Of a stretch of 64,000 nucleotides of DNA, positions 27,544-35,956 are shown in pieces. The notes beneath the pieces are model-generated. The model was not told the origin of the DNA. It ran no database searches and worked only from the letters and a program-made list of their open reading frames with translations. Where the stretch lies: NCBI RefSeq assembly GCF_027568395.1, contig NZ_JANKZL010000005.1, positions 310,001-374,000 of the forward strand, in the 5' to 3' direction. Source of the stretch: Aminobacter sp. HY435. Its GTDB lineage: Bacteria > Pseudomonadota > Alphaproteobacteria > Rhizobiales > Rhizobiaceae. The position numbers and the translations under genes were made by a program. Position 1 is the first letter of the stretch. Each line of letters opens with the position of its first letter.

Positions 27544-27767
27544 CAGGCACGGCCCTTGGCAGCCGGCAGCGCGTCCTGCCCGCTGCTGAAATAGGGCACG
27601 AAGAACATATAGATGCCGGTCGGGATCAGCACGAACAGCGGCGGCAGCGGCAGGTAGTAGAACCACTCGGGCAGGGTGGTGAGGGCCATGCCGGCAAAGA
27701 TCGAGGCGACGATCAGGCTGAAGATCAGCGAGGTCCAGCGATGGATGATGCGGATCACTTGGTACAT
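27543..27767 (-). CDS. Small two-helix membrane protein
   Basis: A 74-residue protein (MYQVIRIIHRWTSL...) with two hydrophobic segments, SLIFSLIVASIFAGMAL and FYYLPLPPLFVLIPTGIYMFF, and a polar tail. I place the start at the ATG at 27767; a longer in-frame extension runs through the SRPBCC gene and is not credible. It lies between the SRPBCC gene (35-base gap) and DUF1801 (1-base overlap), so it belongs to the ArsR-SRPBCC-TM-DUF1801 operon. Unknown function. Confidence 0.7.
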   Translation of the reverse strand: MYQVIRIIHRWTSLIFSLIVASIFAGMALTTLPEWFYYLPLPPLFVLIPTGIYMFFVPYFSSGQDALPAAKGRA

Positions 27768-27802
27768 TGCAATACTCCCTGAAATCGATGGCGTCGCTGC
27801 GG

Positions 27803-28213
27803 TCAGGCGAGCTTGGCGACGACGTTGCCGAGCTGGTCGAAGAAGCGCGGCCAGCCGACCGATGCGCCCTGGAAGTAGGCCTTCTGGGCGGTCGTGAAGC
27901 CGCGCTGCTCCATGCGCAGGCTGGTGCCTGAGGCAGTCGGCGCAAGCGTCCAGGTGACGATGCTCCTGAGGTCCTTGGTGTCCCAGCGATAGGATAGCGC
28001 GCGGTGCTCCTCGACCGTCTCGACCTCGCAATCGACCTGGCCCCAGTCCGCGGAGAGCGTGAAGCGGCGGCCGGCCGTGGGGCTGAAGTCGTTGTTCATC
28101 AGCCATTCGGCGATGAGATGCGGCTGGGTGAGTGCGCGCCACAGCTTTTCCGGCGGATAGGGAAAATCGCGCTCGACCACGACTGAGCGCGTGGTTTCCA
28201 TCGTTTCGGTCAT
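27803..28213 (-). CDS. SRPBCC/AHSA1-family protein (ArsR-SRPBCC module 2)
   Basis: A 136-residue AHSA1-like protein: VERDFPYPPEKLWRALTQPHLIAEWLMNNDF at the N-terminus and MEQRGFTTAQKAYFQGASVGW near the C-terminus. The domain forms a hydrophobic cavity and resembles activator-of-Hsp90 folds. Partners encoded with ArsR repressors may be ligand sensors or detoxifying factors. The ATG overlaps the ArsR stop by 4 bases. Confidence 0.85.
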   Translation of the reverse strand: MTETMETTRSVVVERDFPYPPEKLWRALTQPHLIAEWLMNNDFSPTAGRRFTLSADWGQVDCEVETVEEHRALSYRWDTKDLRSIVTWTLAPTASGTSLRMEQRGFTTAQKAYFQGASVGWPRFFDQLGNVVAKLA

Positions 28214-28536
28214 TGGTCCATCCTCTTGAGCAAATTGTCGAGATCGTCGAAGCGGTCGTTCCAGAAGCCGGACATCTCGGTCGTCCAGTCGACCAGTGTC
28301 CGCAGCGCATCGCGCTCGGCGCTGTAATAGGTATAGCGGCCCTCGTGCCGGTCACGCACCAGCCCGGCCGATTTCAGGATTTTCAGGTGCTTGGAGACCA
28401 CCGGCTGCGACACGCCCGCCTCCGCCAGCAGGCCGACGACCGTGATGTCGCCCTCGCGGCAGAGCCGCTCGAACAGCCCGCGGCGCGTGGGATCGGAAAG
28501 CGCGCGAAAGATCGCATCCTGGAGGTTTGACATCAT
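28210..28536 (-). CDS. ArsR-type repressor (ArsR-SRPBCC module 2)
   Basis: A 108-residue ArsR-family winged helix protein: IFRALSDPTRRGLFERLCREG, then LLAEAGVSQPVVSKHLKILKSAGLV. Metal-site cysteines are absent. It is the first gene of a four-gene unit (ArsR, SRPBCC, small membrane protein, DUF1801). A 10-bp inverted repeat starts two bases upstream of its first possible ATG, the expected place for autorepression. Confidence 0.87.
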   Translation of the reverse strand: MMSNLQDAIFRALSDPTRRGLFERLCREGDITVVGLLAEAGVSQPVVSKHLKILKSAGLVRDRHEGRYTYYSAERDALRTLVDWTTEMSGFWNDRFDDLDNLLKRMDQ

Positions 28537-28537
28537 T

Positions 28538-28581
28538 CATACCCAAATGACTATGGGTCGATAGATAGCCGTTTGGGTATG
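28538..28581. promoter_or_regulatory. Candidate ArsR operator of module 2
   Basis: CATACCCAAA (28538-28547) and TTTGGGTATG (28572-28581) are perfect 10-bp inverted arms 24 bases apart, directly upstream of the ArsR gene. A third TGGGT copy lies between them at 28554-28558. The spacing would place the arms on either side of the promoter. Binding by the adjacent ArsR is inferred from position. Confidence 0.55.
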
Positions 28582-28702
28582 GCATTGTCAATGCGGGATC
28601 GTCAGCCAACGGACAGGCTTTGGGAGGCGTGCAGGACGATGAATGTTCGTGTCGAACAGACCGGCTGAGCAGAAACAGGGCCATCGCCGCCGCTCCGCAA
28701 GC

Positions 28703-28737
28703 AAATCGGCCACCGCGAAGGGCTCCGCGGTGGCCGA
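28703..28737 (-). terminator. Rho-independent terminator of fadD
   Basis: TCGGCCACCGCG (28706-28717) and CGCGGTGGCCGA (28726-28737) form a perfect 12-bp stem with an 8-base loop. On the minus strand it is followed by ATTTGCTT. It begins 27 bases after the fadD stop codon. Confidence 0.75.
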
Positions 28738-28763
28738 CAAATGCTCTCAACTGCCTGAAGGGT

Positions 28764-30986
28764 TCAGCCCCTCAGTTCGCGCCGCAGAATCTTGCCGACG
28801 TTGGTCTTCGGCAGTTCGGTGCGAAACTCGATATAGCGCGGACGCTTGTAGCCAGTGAGGTTTTCGCGGCAATAGGCGATCAGCGTCTCGACGGTCAATT
28901 CCGGGTCCTTGCGCACCACGAACAGCTTGGGCACTTCGCCCGAATGCTCGTCCGGCACGCCGATGGCTGCGACTTCCAGCACGCCCGGGTGCTGGGCGAC
29001 GACGTCCTCGAGCTCATTGGGATAGACGTTGAAGCCCGAGACCAGGATCATGTCCTTCTTGCGGTCGACGATCTTGGTGAAACCGGCCTCGTCCATGAAG
29101 CCCATGTCGCCTGACTTGAAGTAGCCGTCCGGCGTCATCACCTTGGCGGTCTCGTCGTCGCGGTTCCAGTAGCCGGCCATCACCTGCGGGCCCCTGATGC
29201 AGATCTCGCCGACCTCGCCGAGCGGCAGGTCGTTGCCATCCTCGTCGCGGATGGCGATCGAGGTCGAGGGCAGGGGCAGGCCGATCGTGCCGGTGAAGTC
29301 GGGCGACGAGCACTTGTTGGCGGTCGCCACCGGAGAGGTTTCCGACAGGCCGTAGCCTTCGGTGATGTGGTTGCCGGTGAGTTTCTTCCAGCGCTCGGCC
29401 ACGGCGCGCTGCACTGCCATGCCACCGCCCAAGCTAAGGATCAGGCCGCTGAAGTCGAGTTTGCGGAAGTCCTCGTTGTTGCACAGCGCGTTGAACAGCG
29501 TGTTCAGGCCGGGGAATATGTTGAAGTTGAACTTCTTCAGCTCCTTGACGAAGCCGGGAATGTCGCGCGGATTGGGGATCAGCACGTTTAGCGCACCCTG
29601 CTGCATGCCCATCAACGCGTTCACCGTCAGAGCGAAGATGTGATAGAGCGGCAGGGCGCACACGAAGGTCAGATGCGCAGGCTTGGGCCGCACGGCGTAG
29701 GCATCCTCCACCCACAGCGCCAGTTGGGCGACATTGGCCAGCACGTTGGAGTGGATCAGCATCGCGCCCTTGGAGACACCGGTCGTGCCGCCGGTGTATT
29801 GCAGGAAGGCGATGTCGTCCGCCTTGACCTCGACCGGCTTAAGGCTGAGGCTCGCGCCCTGCTTCAACGCGGACATGAAGCTGACATGGCCGGGCAGCGA
29901 CCAGGTCGGCACGAGCTTCTTGACCTTGCGCACGACCAGATTGACCAGGATGCCCTTGACGCCGAGCATCTCGCCCATCGAGGCGACGACGACATGCTTG
30001 ACCCTTGTATTGGCGATGACGGCCTGCAGCGTGGTGGCGAAGTTTTCGAGGATGACGATCGCTTCGGCGCCCGAATCCCTGAGCTGATGCTCGAGTTCGC
30101 GCGGCGTGTAGAGCGGGTTGACGTTGACCACGGTGTAGCCGGCGCGCAGCACTGCCATCATCGCGACGGGATACTGCAGCACGTTGGGCATCATGATCGC
30201 CACGCGCGCGCCCTTGGCCAGTCCCTTCGACTGCAGCCAGGCGGCAAACGCCGTCGACATGCGGTCGAGCTCGCCATAGGTCAGTGACTTGCCCATGCAC
30301 GAAAATGCGGGCCGGCCGGCATATTGGTGGCAGGCGGCGGCAAGCAGGTCGCCGATTGACTGATGGACGAGCGGTGCGATCTCCGTCGGCATGTTGGCCG
30401 GATAGCTCTTGAGCCACGGGCGAGCGTCTGCCTTGGCGGCGGGCTTGACGATCTCGATGGCGGCTGCGGCGGCAACGACTTCCGCCTTGGCGGCTGGGGC
30501 TGCGATCGCCGGCTTGGTGGTCTTCGCCACGGTCGGCTTCGTGGCTTTTGCAACATTCGCCGGCTTGGCTGCCGTCGCCTTTGCCGGCATAGCCCTTGCA
30601 GCAGCGGGCTTGGCGGCTGTGGCCTTCGCTGGCGCGCTCTTCGTGGCGCCGGGCTTGGCTGCAACCTTTGGCGCCGCCGTCTTGGCCGCCTGTTTTGCCG
30701 CAGACGCCTTGGTCTCGGGCATTGCCGTTGGCTTGGCTGCCGCCTTGGCCGGCGTTTTCGCCGGTGCGCTCTTCGGTGTGACAGGCTTCGCCGCTGCCGG
30801 CTTGTCTTTCGCGGCCGCGGGCTTGACTGGCGCCGGTTTCGTTGCGGTGGCTCCCTTCGGAGCTGCCGGTTTGGCCGTCTTGGCTGCGGTTGCCTTTGGC
30901 GGGGCAGAGGCTGTCTTAGCGTCGGCTGGCTTGGCTTTGCCCGATGCCGCTTTTGCCGTGGTCGCCTTGCCGGTGGATTTGGCCAA
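28764..30986 (-). CDS. fadD: Long-chain acyl-CoA synthetase with histone-H1-like N-terminal tail
   Basis: The start is taken as the TTG at 30986 because GGGAGG lies five bases upstream; the product is then 740 residues. Residues 1 to about 155 are almost wholly Ala, Lys, Pro and Thr (AAKPAAPKG-like repeats), like histone H1 or bacterial AKP-rich tails. An Ala-rich linker follows to about 187. The rest is a full AMP-forming ligase: YTGGTTGVSKGAM P-loop, GYGLSETSP, the KSGDMGFMDEAGF hinge region, and PKTNVGKILRREL with the catalytic lysine. It activates fatty acids to acyl-CoA at the inner membrane. The tail is atypical, since ordinary FadD is about 560 residues. Confidence 0.88.
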   Translation of the reverse strand: MAKSTGKATTAKAASGKAKPADAKTASAPPKATAAKTAKPAAPKGATATKPAPVKPAAAKDKPAAAKPVTPKSAPAKTPAKAAAKPTAMPETKASAAKQAAKTAAPKVAAKPGATKSAPAKATAAKPAAARAMPAKATAAKPANVAKATKPTVAKTTKPAIAAPAAKAEVVAAAAAIEIVKPAAKADARPWLKSYPANMPTEIAPLVHQSIGDLLAAACHQYAGRPAFSCMGKSLTYGELDRMSTAFAAWLQSKGLAKGARVAIMMPNVLQYPVAMMAVLRAGYTVVNVNPLYTPRELEHQLRDSGAEAIVILENFATTLQAVIANTRVKHVVVASMGEMLGVKGILVNLVVRKVKKLVPTWSLPGHVSFMSALKQGASLSLKPVEVKADDIAFLQYTGGTTGVSKGAMLIHSNVLANVAQLALWVEDAYAVRPKPAHLTFVCALPLYHIFALTVNALMGMQQGALNVLIPNPRDIPGFVKELKKFNFNIFPGLNTLFNALCNNEDFRKLDFSGLILSLGGGMAVQRAVAERWKKLTGNHITEGYGLSETSPVATANKCSSPDFTGTIGLPLPSTSIAIRDEDGNDLPLGEVGEICIRGPQVMAGYWNRDDETAKVMTPDGYFKSGDMGFMDEAGFTKIVDRKKDMILVSGFNVYPNELEDVVAQHPGVLEVAAIGVPDEHSGEVPKLFVVRKDPELTVETLIAYCRENLTGYKRPRYIEFRTELPKTNVGKILRRELRG

Positions 30987-31470
30987 TAGTGCCTCCCAGG
31001 TTGTTCTTTGTCGCCGGCTTGATGGTCCGCCGGCTTTCGCCCTCGACTTCAATCGCTGCGCCGCAAGAACAGTGCCGCGTCGGGGCATGTTGTAGTTGTT
31101 TGTATTGCCACCTGACGTTAACGGCAAGTATGGCCCAGATCACCCAGCGTCAGTTCAATCGAGGCTTTGCGGGAATTTTCAGGCGGCAGGCTTTGCGATT
31201 GGCTTCAGGTGCCTCGCGTCGTGGCTGGGCTCTTCGATGTCGTAGCTGAAGCTGAACAAGCGGTTTCTCATATGCGGCGCTGGAAGTCCAAATGGTCCAT
31301 CATCCAATGGAAGACGGAAATATCCGCCTGTCTACAAGTGATCTGTGGGTAAATTATCCTGCTTACCAAAGGGCAAGTAGGCGGGGAGTTCCAAAGCGGG
31401 AAAAACGGTGCTTATATGCGCGCCTGCGAGCCTGACAACTCGGGGCTTGGGAAATCATAGGGAGTGTTCA
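30987..31470. other. Intergenic region between divergent fadD and dppA
   Basis: This 484-base region holds no convincing gene. It carries the fadD translation signal (GGGAGG before the TTG), a LiuR-like palindrome at 31113-31126, and, at its right end, the dppA Shine-Dalgarno (AGGGAGTG). GC content falls noticeably between about 31260 and 31380, consistent with promoters. I see no terminator or repeat. Confidence 0.6.
31113..31126. promoter_or_regulatory. LiuR/MerR-type palindrome upstream of fadD
   Basis: TGACGTTAACGGCA fits the palindromic pattern TKMCGTWAACGKMA that also occurs before the nitronate monooxygenase gene (48446-48459) and before the LiuR-like MerR gene (63266-63279). It lies about 130 bases upstream of the fadD start. 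LiuR-type regulators are known to control branched-chain amino acid and fatty acid catabolism, so a site here makes sense. Binding is not shown. Confidence 0.5.
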
Positions 31471-33066
31471 ATGTTCAAAAAAACGACCTTTGCGGCCGCG
31501 TTGCTGGCTGCAACCGTCCTCAGCGGCGCAGCGAGCGCAAAGACGTTCGTGTACTGCTCGGAAGGTTCGCCGGAAGGCTTTGATCCGGGTCTCTACACCG
31601 CCGGAACGACCTTCGACGCTGCTGCACATACCGTCTACAACCGCCTGCTCGAATTCAAGCCGGGCACCACTGAGCCGATCCCCGGTCTCGCCGAAAGCTG
31701 GACGATCTCCGATGACGGCCTGGAGTACACCTTCAAGCTGCGTCCTGGCGTCAAGTTCCAGACCACCGAGTTCTTCACGCCGACCCGCGGGCTGAATGCC
31801 GACGACGTCGTCTTCTCCTACGAGCGTCAGCTCAAGGCCGACAATCCCTGGAACAAGTATGTTCCCGGCGGTTCGTGGGAATATGCCGCTGGCATGGGCT
31901 TCCCGGAAGTGATCAAGTCGGTCGAAAAGGTCGATGACCAGACCGTCAAGTTCACGCTGACCCGCAAGGAAGCTCCGTTCCTCGCCAATATCGCGATGCC
32001 GTTCGCTTCGATCATGTCGAAGGAATATGCCGACAAGCTGCAGGCCGATGGCAAGATGAACCAGCTGAACCAGATGCCGCTCGGCACTGGCCCCTACAGC
32101 TTCGTCGCCTATCAGCAGGACGCCATCATCCGCTACAAGGCCAACCCGGACTACTGGGGCGGCAAGCAGAAGATCGACGACCTGGTGTTCGCCATCACCC
32201 CGGACGCATCGGTTCGCTTCCAGAAGCTGAAGGCCGGCGAATGCCACCTGATGCCTTTCCCGAACGCCGCTGACGTCGCTGCGATGAAGGCTGATCCGAA
32301 CCTGAAGGTGGTCGAGCAGGAAGGCCTGAACGTCTCGTACCTGGCCTACAACACCACCCAGGCTCCGTTCGACAAGGTCGAAGTCCGCAAGGCGCTGAAC
32401 AAGGCCATCAACAAGCAGGCCATCGTCGACGCCGTGTTCCAGGGTGCCGCTTCGGTCGCCAAGAACCCGATCCCGCCGACGATGTGGTCCTATAACAATG
32501 CCGTTGAGGACGACACCTACGATCCGGATGCAGCCAAGAAGATGCTCGACGAAGCTGGCGTCAAGGATCTTTCGATGAAGATCTGGGCGATGCCGGTGTC
32601 GCGTCCCTACATGCTCAACGCGCGCCGCGCGGCCGAGCTGATGCAGGCGGACCTGGCTAAGGTCGGCGTCAAGGCCGAGATCGTTTCCTACGAGTGGGCC
32701 GAGTATCTCGACCGCTCGAAGGCCAAGGATCGCGACGGCGCCGTCATCCTCGGCTGGACCGGCGACAATGGCGATCCGGACAACTTCCTCGACACCCTGC
32801 TTGGTTGCGACGCCGTCGGCGGCAACAACCGCGCGCAGTGGTGCAACAAGGAGTTCGACGATCTGGTGACCAAGGCCAAGGAGACGACCGACCTGGCCGA
32901 GCGCACCAAGCTCTACGAGCAGGCGCAGGTGATCTTCAAGAAGGATGCTCCCTGGGCAACGATCGATCACTCTTTGTCGATCGTCCCGATGCGCAAGGGC
33001 GTCGAAGGCTTCGTTCAGAGCCCGCTCGGCGACTTCGCCTTTGAAGGTGTTGACATCGTCGAGTAA
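31471..33066 (+). CDS. dppA: Dipeptide ABC transporter, periplasmic binding protein
   Basis: A 531-residue SBP_bac_5 protein with a clear signal peptide ending ASA at about residue 24. The mature start KTFVYCSEGSPEGFDPGLYT and later blocks such as PIPPTMWSYN, WAMPVSRPY and GWTGDNGDPDNF are very close to enterobacterial DppA. The disulfide cysteines of DppA are present. It binds dipeptides (DppA can also bind haem in Escherichia coli) and delivers them to DppBCDF encoded next. The ATG at 31471 follows AGGGAGTG. A strong hairpin separates it from dppB. Confidence 0.93.
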   Translation: MFKKTTFAAALLAATVLSGAASAKTFVYCSEGSPEGFDPGLYTAGTTFDAAAHTVYNRLLEFKPGTTEPIPGLAESWTISDDGLEYTFKLRPGVKFQTTEFFTPTRGLNADDVVFSYERQLKADNPWNKYVPGGSWEYAAGMGFPEVIKSVEKVDDQTVKFTLTRKEAPFLANIAMPFASIMSKEYADKLQADGKMNQLNQMPLGTGPYSFVAYQQDAIIRYKANPDYWGGKQKIDDLVFAITPDASVRFQKLKAGECHLMPFPNAADVAAMKADPNLKVVEQEGLNVSYLAYNTTQAPFDKVEVRKALNKAINKQAIVDAVFQGAASVAKNPIPPTMWSYNNAVEDDTYDPDAAKKMLDEAGVKDLSMKIWAMPVSRPYMLNARRAAELMQADLAKVGVKAEIVSYEWAEYLDRSKAKDRDGAVILGWTGDNGDPDNFLDTLLGCDAVGGNNRAQWCNKEFDDLVTKAKETTDLAERTKLYEQAQVIFKKDAPWATIDHSLSIVPMRKGVEGFVQSPLGDFAFEGVDIVE

Positions 33067-33094
33067 GGGCGCTTAGACACGCTCAACCTTATGT

Positions 33095-33119
33095 GGGGCG
33101 CTTGTATCACAAGCGCCCC
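33095..33119 (+). terminator. Stem-loop between dppA and dppB (attenuator or mRNA stabiliser)
   Basis: GGGGCGCTTGT and ACAAGCGCCCC make a perfect 11-bp stem with a 3-base loop, 28 bases after the dppA stop. There is no run of T afterwards, so it is not a canonical terminator. Such hairpins after binding-protein genes commonly protect the upstream mRNA and lower permease expression. Confidence 0.55.
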
Positions 33120-33178
33120 ATCGCACATTATGTGCTATCCTCCCGACCTCTCGGACATTCACTCAAAAAAGGTCTGAC

Positions 33179-34183
33179 ATGCTCCGGTACCTGTTGGGAC
33201 GGCTTGCCGTCCTTATCCCGACTTTCATCGGGGTATCCATCATCGCATTCTCCTTCATCCGGCTCTTGCCCGGCGATCCTGTAGCCCTCCTGTCGGGCGA
33301 ACGCGTCATGTCGCCAGAGCGCCACGCGGAAATTTCCGCAGCACTCGGTTATGACCGTCCCATCATCATCCAGTATTTCGATTATCTGGGTGGTGTGCTG
33401 ACCGGCAATTTCGGCACCTCGATCGTCACCAAGCAGCCGATCATCGACCAGTTCTTCGTCCTGTTCCCGGCGACGATGGAACTTGCGACCTGCGCCATGA
33501 TCTTCGCGGTCGTGCTCGGCATTCCCGCCGGCATCATCGCAGCGATCAAGCGCGGCTCGTTCTTCGACCAGTCGATCATGGGGGCGGCCCTTGTCGGCTA
33601 TTCGATGCCGATCTTCTGGTGGGGCCTGCTGCTCATCATCCTGTTCTCCGGCGTGCTGCAGTGGACGCCCGTCTCGGGCCGCATCTCGCTGATGTACTAT
33701 TTCCCGCCCGTGACCGGCTTCATGCTGATCGACTCGCTGCTTTCGGGGCAGGCCGGCGCCTTCAAGTCGGCTGTCAGCCACCTGATCCTGCCGACCATCG
33801 TGCTTGGCACCATCCCGCTTGCGGTGATCGCGCGCCAGACACGCTCGGCCATGCTCGAGGTGCTCGGCGAGGACTATGTCCGCACCGCCCGCGCCAAGGG
33901 CTTGTCGCCGTTCCGTGTCATTGGCGTGCATGCGCTGCGCAATGCGATGATCCCGGTCATCACCACGATCGGCCTGCAGGTCGGCTTGCTTCTGGCCGGC
34001 GCCATCCTGACCGAGACGATCTTCTCCTGGCCGGGCATCGGCAAGTGGATGGTCGATTCCGTCTTCCGGCGCGACTATCCGGTCATCCAGAGCGGACTGC
34101 TCATCATCGCCGGTATCATCATGCTCGTTAATCTGTTGGTTGATCTGATGTACGGCCTGATCAATCCGCGCATCCGGCACTGA
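33179..34183 (+). CDS. dppB: Dipeptide ABC transporter permease
   Basis: A 334-residue inner-membrane permease with six predicted transmembrane helices. The N-terminal LLGRLAVLIPTFIGVSIIAFSFIRLLPGDP is typical of DppB. The EAA loop that docks to the ATPases is EDYVRTARAKGLSPFRVIGVHALRNAM. It pairs with DppC to form the translocation channel. It starts 112 bases after dppA and is followed 10 bases later by dppC. Confidence 0.94.
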   Translation: MLRYLLGRLAVLIPTFIGVSIIAFSFIRLLPGDPVALLSGERVMSPERHAEISAALGYDRPIIIQYFDYLGGVLTGNFGTSIVTKQPIIDQFFVLFPATMELATCAMIFAVVLGIPAGIIAAIKRGSFFDQSIMGAALVGYSMPIFWWGLLLIILFSGVLQWTPVSGRISLMYYFPPVTGFMLIDSLLSGQAGAFKSAVSHLILPTIVLGTIPLAVIARQTRSAMLEVLGEDYVRTARAKGLSPFRVIGVHALRNAMIPVITTIGLQVGLLLAGAILTETIFSWPGIGKWMVDSVFRRDYPVIQSGLLIIAGIIMLVNLLVDLMYGLINPRIRH

Positions 34184-34193
34184 GGAGAGCGCA

Positions 34194-35102
34194 ATGGCTG
34201 AAATTACCGCGACTGGTGGCCTGTCCACCGACCCTTCGCTCCGCCGCCGTCTGGCCGAGTTCTGGTACTATTTCTCCGAGAACCGCGGTGCGGTCCTGGG
34301 TCTCATCGTCTTCGTGCTGCTGGTGATCGTTGCGCTGTTTGCGCCGCTGATCGCCCCGCACGCAGCTGACATGCAGTACCGCGATGCGGTGCTGCTGCCG
34401 CCCGCATGGGACGCCGGGGGCAACACGAGCTTCCTGCTCGGCACCGATCCTGTCGGCCGCGACCTGCTTTCGCGCCTGATCTACGGCGCACGCTACTCGC
34501 TGTTCATCGGCGTGGTCGTCACCACGGTGGCCGTTATCGGCGGTGTTCTGGTCGGCGTCATCGCCGGCTACTACCGCGGTTGGGTCGACACCGTGATCAT
34601 GCGCGTCATGGACATCATCCTGGCGTTCCCGTCGCTGCTTCTGGCCCTGGTGCTGGTGGCGGTGCTTGGACCTGGCCTCACCAATGCGATGATCGCCATC
34701 GCGCTTGTCATGCAGCCGCACTTCGTGCGCCTGACCCGTGCTGCGGTGATGACAGAAAAGACCCGCGACTATGTCACGGCGGTGAAAGTCGCCGGCGCCA
34801 GTCCGTTTCGCCTGATGTTCAAGACCATCCTGCCGAATTGCATGGCGCCGCTGATCGTTCAGGCGACGCTGTCGTTCTCCAACGCCATCCTCGACGCGGC
34901 CGCTCTCGGCTTCCTCGGCATGGGCGCCCAGCCGCCGACGCCGGAATGGGGCACCATGCTTGCCGAGTCGCGCGAGTTCATCCTGCGCGCCTGGTGGGTC
35001 GTGACCTTCCCCGGTCTTGCCATCCTGATCACCGTGCTTGCCATCAACCTCATGGGTGACGGCCTGCGCGATGCGCTCGATCCCAAGCTGAAGAGGTCGT
35101 GA
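34194..35102 (+). CDS. dppC: Dipeptide ABC transporter permease
   Basis: A 302-residue permease. A cytoplasmic N-terminus leads to the first helix (GAVLGLIVFVLLVIVALFAPLI). The LLGTDPVGRDLLSRLIYGAR block and the EAA loop RDYVTAVKVAGASPFRLMFK are DppC hallmarks. GGAGAGCGCA just before the ATG supplies the ribosome binding site. It partners DppB, and its stop codon is 2 bases before the preferred dppD ATG. Confidence 0.94.
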   Translation: MAEITATGGLSTDPSLRRRLAEFWYYFSENRGAVLGLIVFVLLVIVALFAPLIAPHAADMQYRDAVLLPPAWDAGGNTSFLLGTDPVGRDLLSRLIYGARYSLFIGVVVTTVAVIGGVLVGVIAGYYRGWVDTVIMRVMDIILAFPSLLLALVLVAVLGPGLTNAMIAIALVMQPHFVRLTRAAVMTEKTRDYVTAVKVAGASPFRLMFKTILPNCMAPLIVQATLSFSNAILDAAALGFLGMGAQPPTPEWGTMLAESREFILRAWWVVTFPGLAILITVLAINLMGDGLRDALDPKLKRS

Positions 35103-35104
35103 CG

Positions 35105-35956
35105 ATGGCCCTGCTCGAAATAGAAAACCTCGTCGTCGAGTTCGAAACCTCAACCGGCCCGTTCCGCGCGGTCGATGGGGTTTCGATCAAGGTCGACAAA
35201 AGCGAAGTGCTGGCCATCGTCGGCGAAAGCGGTTCCGGCAAGTCGGTCTCGATGCTCGCCTGCATGGGGCTGCTGCCCTGGACGGCGAAGGTCACGGCCG
35301 ACAAGATGCTGTTCGACGGTCGCGACCTGCTGAAGCTCAGCGACAGCGAACGCCGCAAGATCATTGGCAAAGAGATCTCGATGATCTTCCAGGAGCCGGT
35401 GGCCAGCCTCAATCCGTGCTTCACCGTCGGCTTCCAGCTCGAGGAAGTCCTGCGCGTGCATATGGGCATGGACCGCACGCAGCGGCGTGCCCGCGCCATC
35501 GAGCTGCTGACGCTGGTCGGCATCCCCGAGCCGGAAGAGCGCCTGCGCTCCTACCCGCACCAGATGTCGGGCGGCCAGTGCCAGCGCGTGATGATCGCCA
35601 TCGCCATTGCCTGCAATCCCAAGCTTCTGATTGCCGACGAGCCGACGACTGCGCTCGACGTCACGATCCAGAAGCAGATCCTCGACCTGCTGGTCGGGCT
35701 GCAGGACAAGTACGGCATGGGCCTGATCATGATCACCCACAACATGGGTGTCGTGGCTGAAACCGCCGACCGTGTCGTGGTCCAGTACAAGGGCCGCAAG
35801 ATGGAGGAAGCCGACGTGCTGTCGCTCTTTGAATCGCCGAAGAGCAACTACACGCGCGCGCTGCTGTCCGCCTTGCCGGACAACGCCACGGGCGACCGCC
35901 TGCCGACCGTCTCCGACATGATGTTTGAACCGGCACCATCAGGAGCCGCCGAATGA
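35105..35956 (+). CDS. dppD: Dipeptide ABC transporter ATP-binding protein
   Basis: A 283-residue ATPase: Walker [10 protein letters not shown]-loop [10 protein letters not shown], signature LSGGQ-equivalent [12 protein letters not shown], Walker [13 protein letters not shown], and an H-loop ITHN. The oligopeptide/dipeptide C-terminal extension is short and lacks the usual cysteine cluster that binds Fe-S in some DppD proteins. A GTG at 35099 overlapping the dppC stop is an alternative start. It pairs with DppF. Confidence 0.92.
   Translation: MALLEIENLVVEFETSTGPFRAVDGVSIKVDKSEVLAIVGESGSGKSVSMLACMGLLPWTAKVTADKMLFDGRDLLKLSDSERRKIIGKEISMIFQEPVASLNPCFTVGFQLEEVLRVHMGMDRTQRRARAIELLTLVGIPEPEERLRSYPHQMSGGQCQRVMIAIAIACNPKLLIADEPTTALDVTIQKQILDLLVGLQDKYGMGLIMITHNMGVVAETADRVVVQYKGRKMEEADVLSLFESPKSNYTRALLSALPDNATGDRLPTVSDMMFEPAPSGAAE

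Noticed and set aside
27543-28355. A 270-codon open frame spanning the small membrane protein and running back through the SRPBCC and ArsR genes
   Set aside because: Only its last 74 codons have membrane-protein character and a proper start. The upstream part overlaps two conserved genes in another frame.
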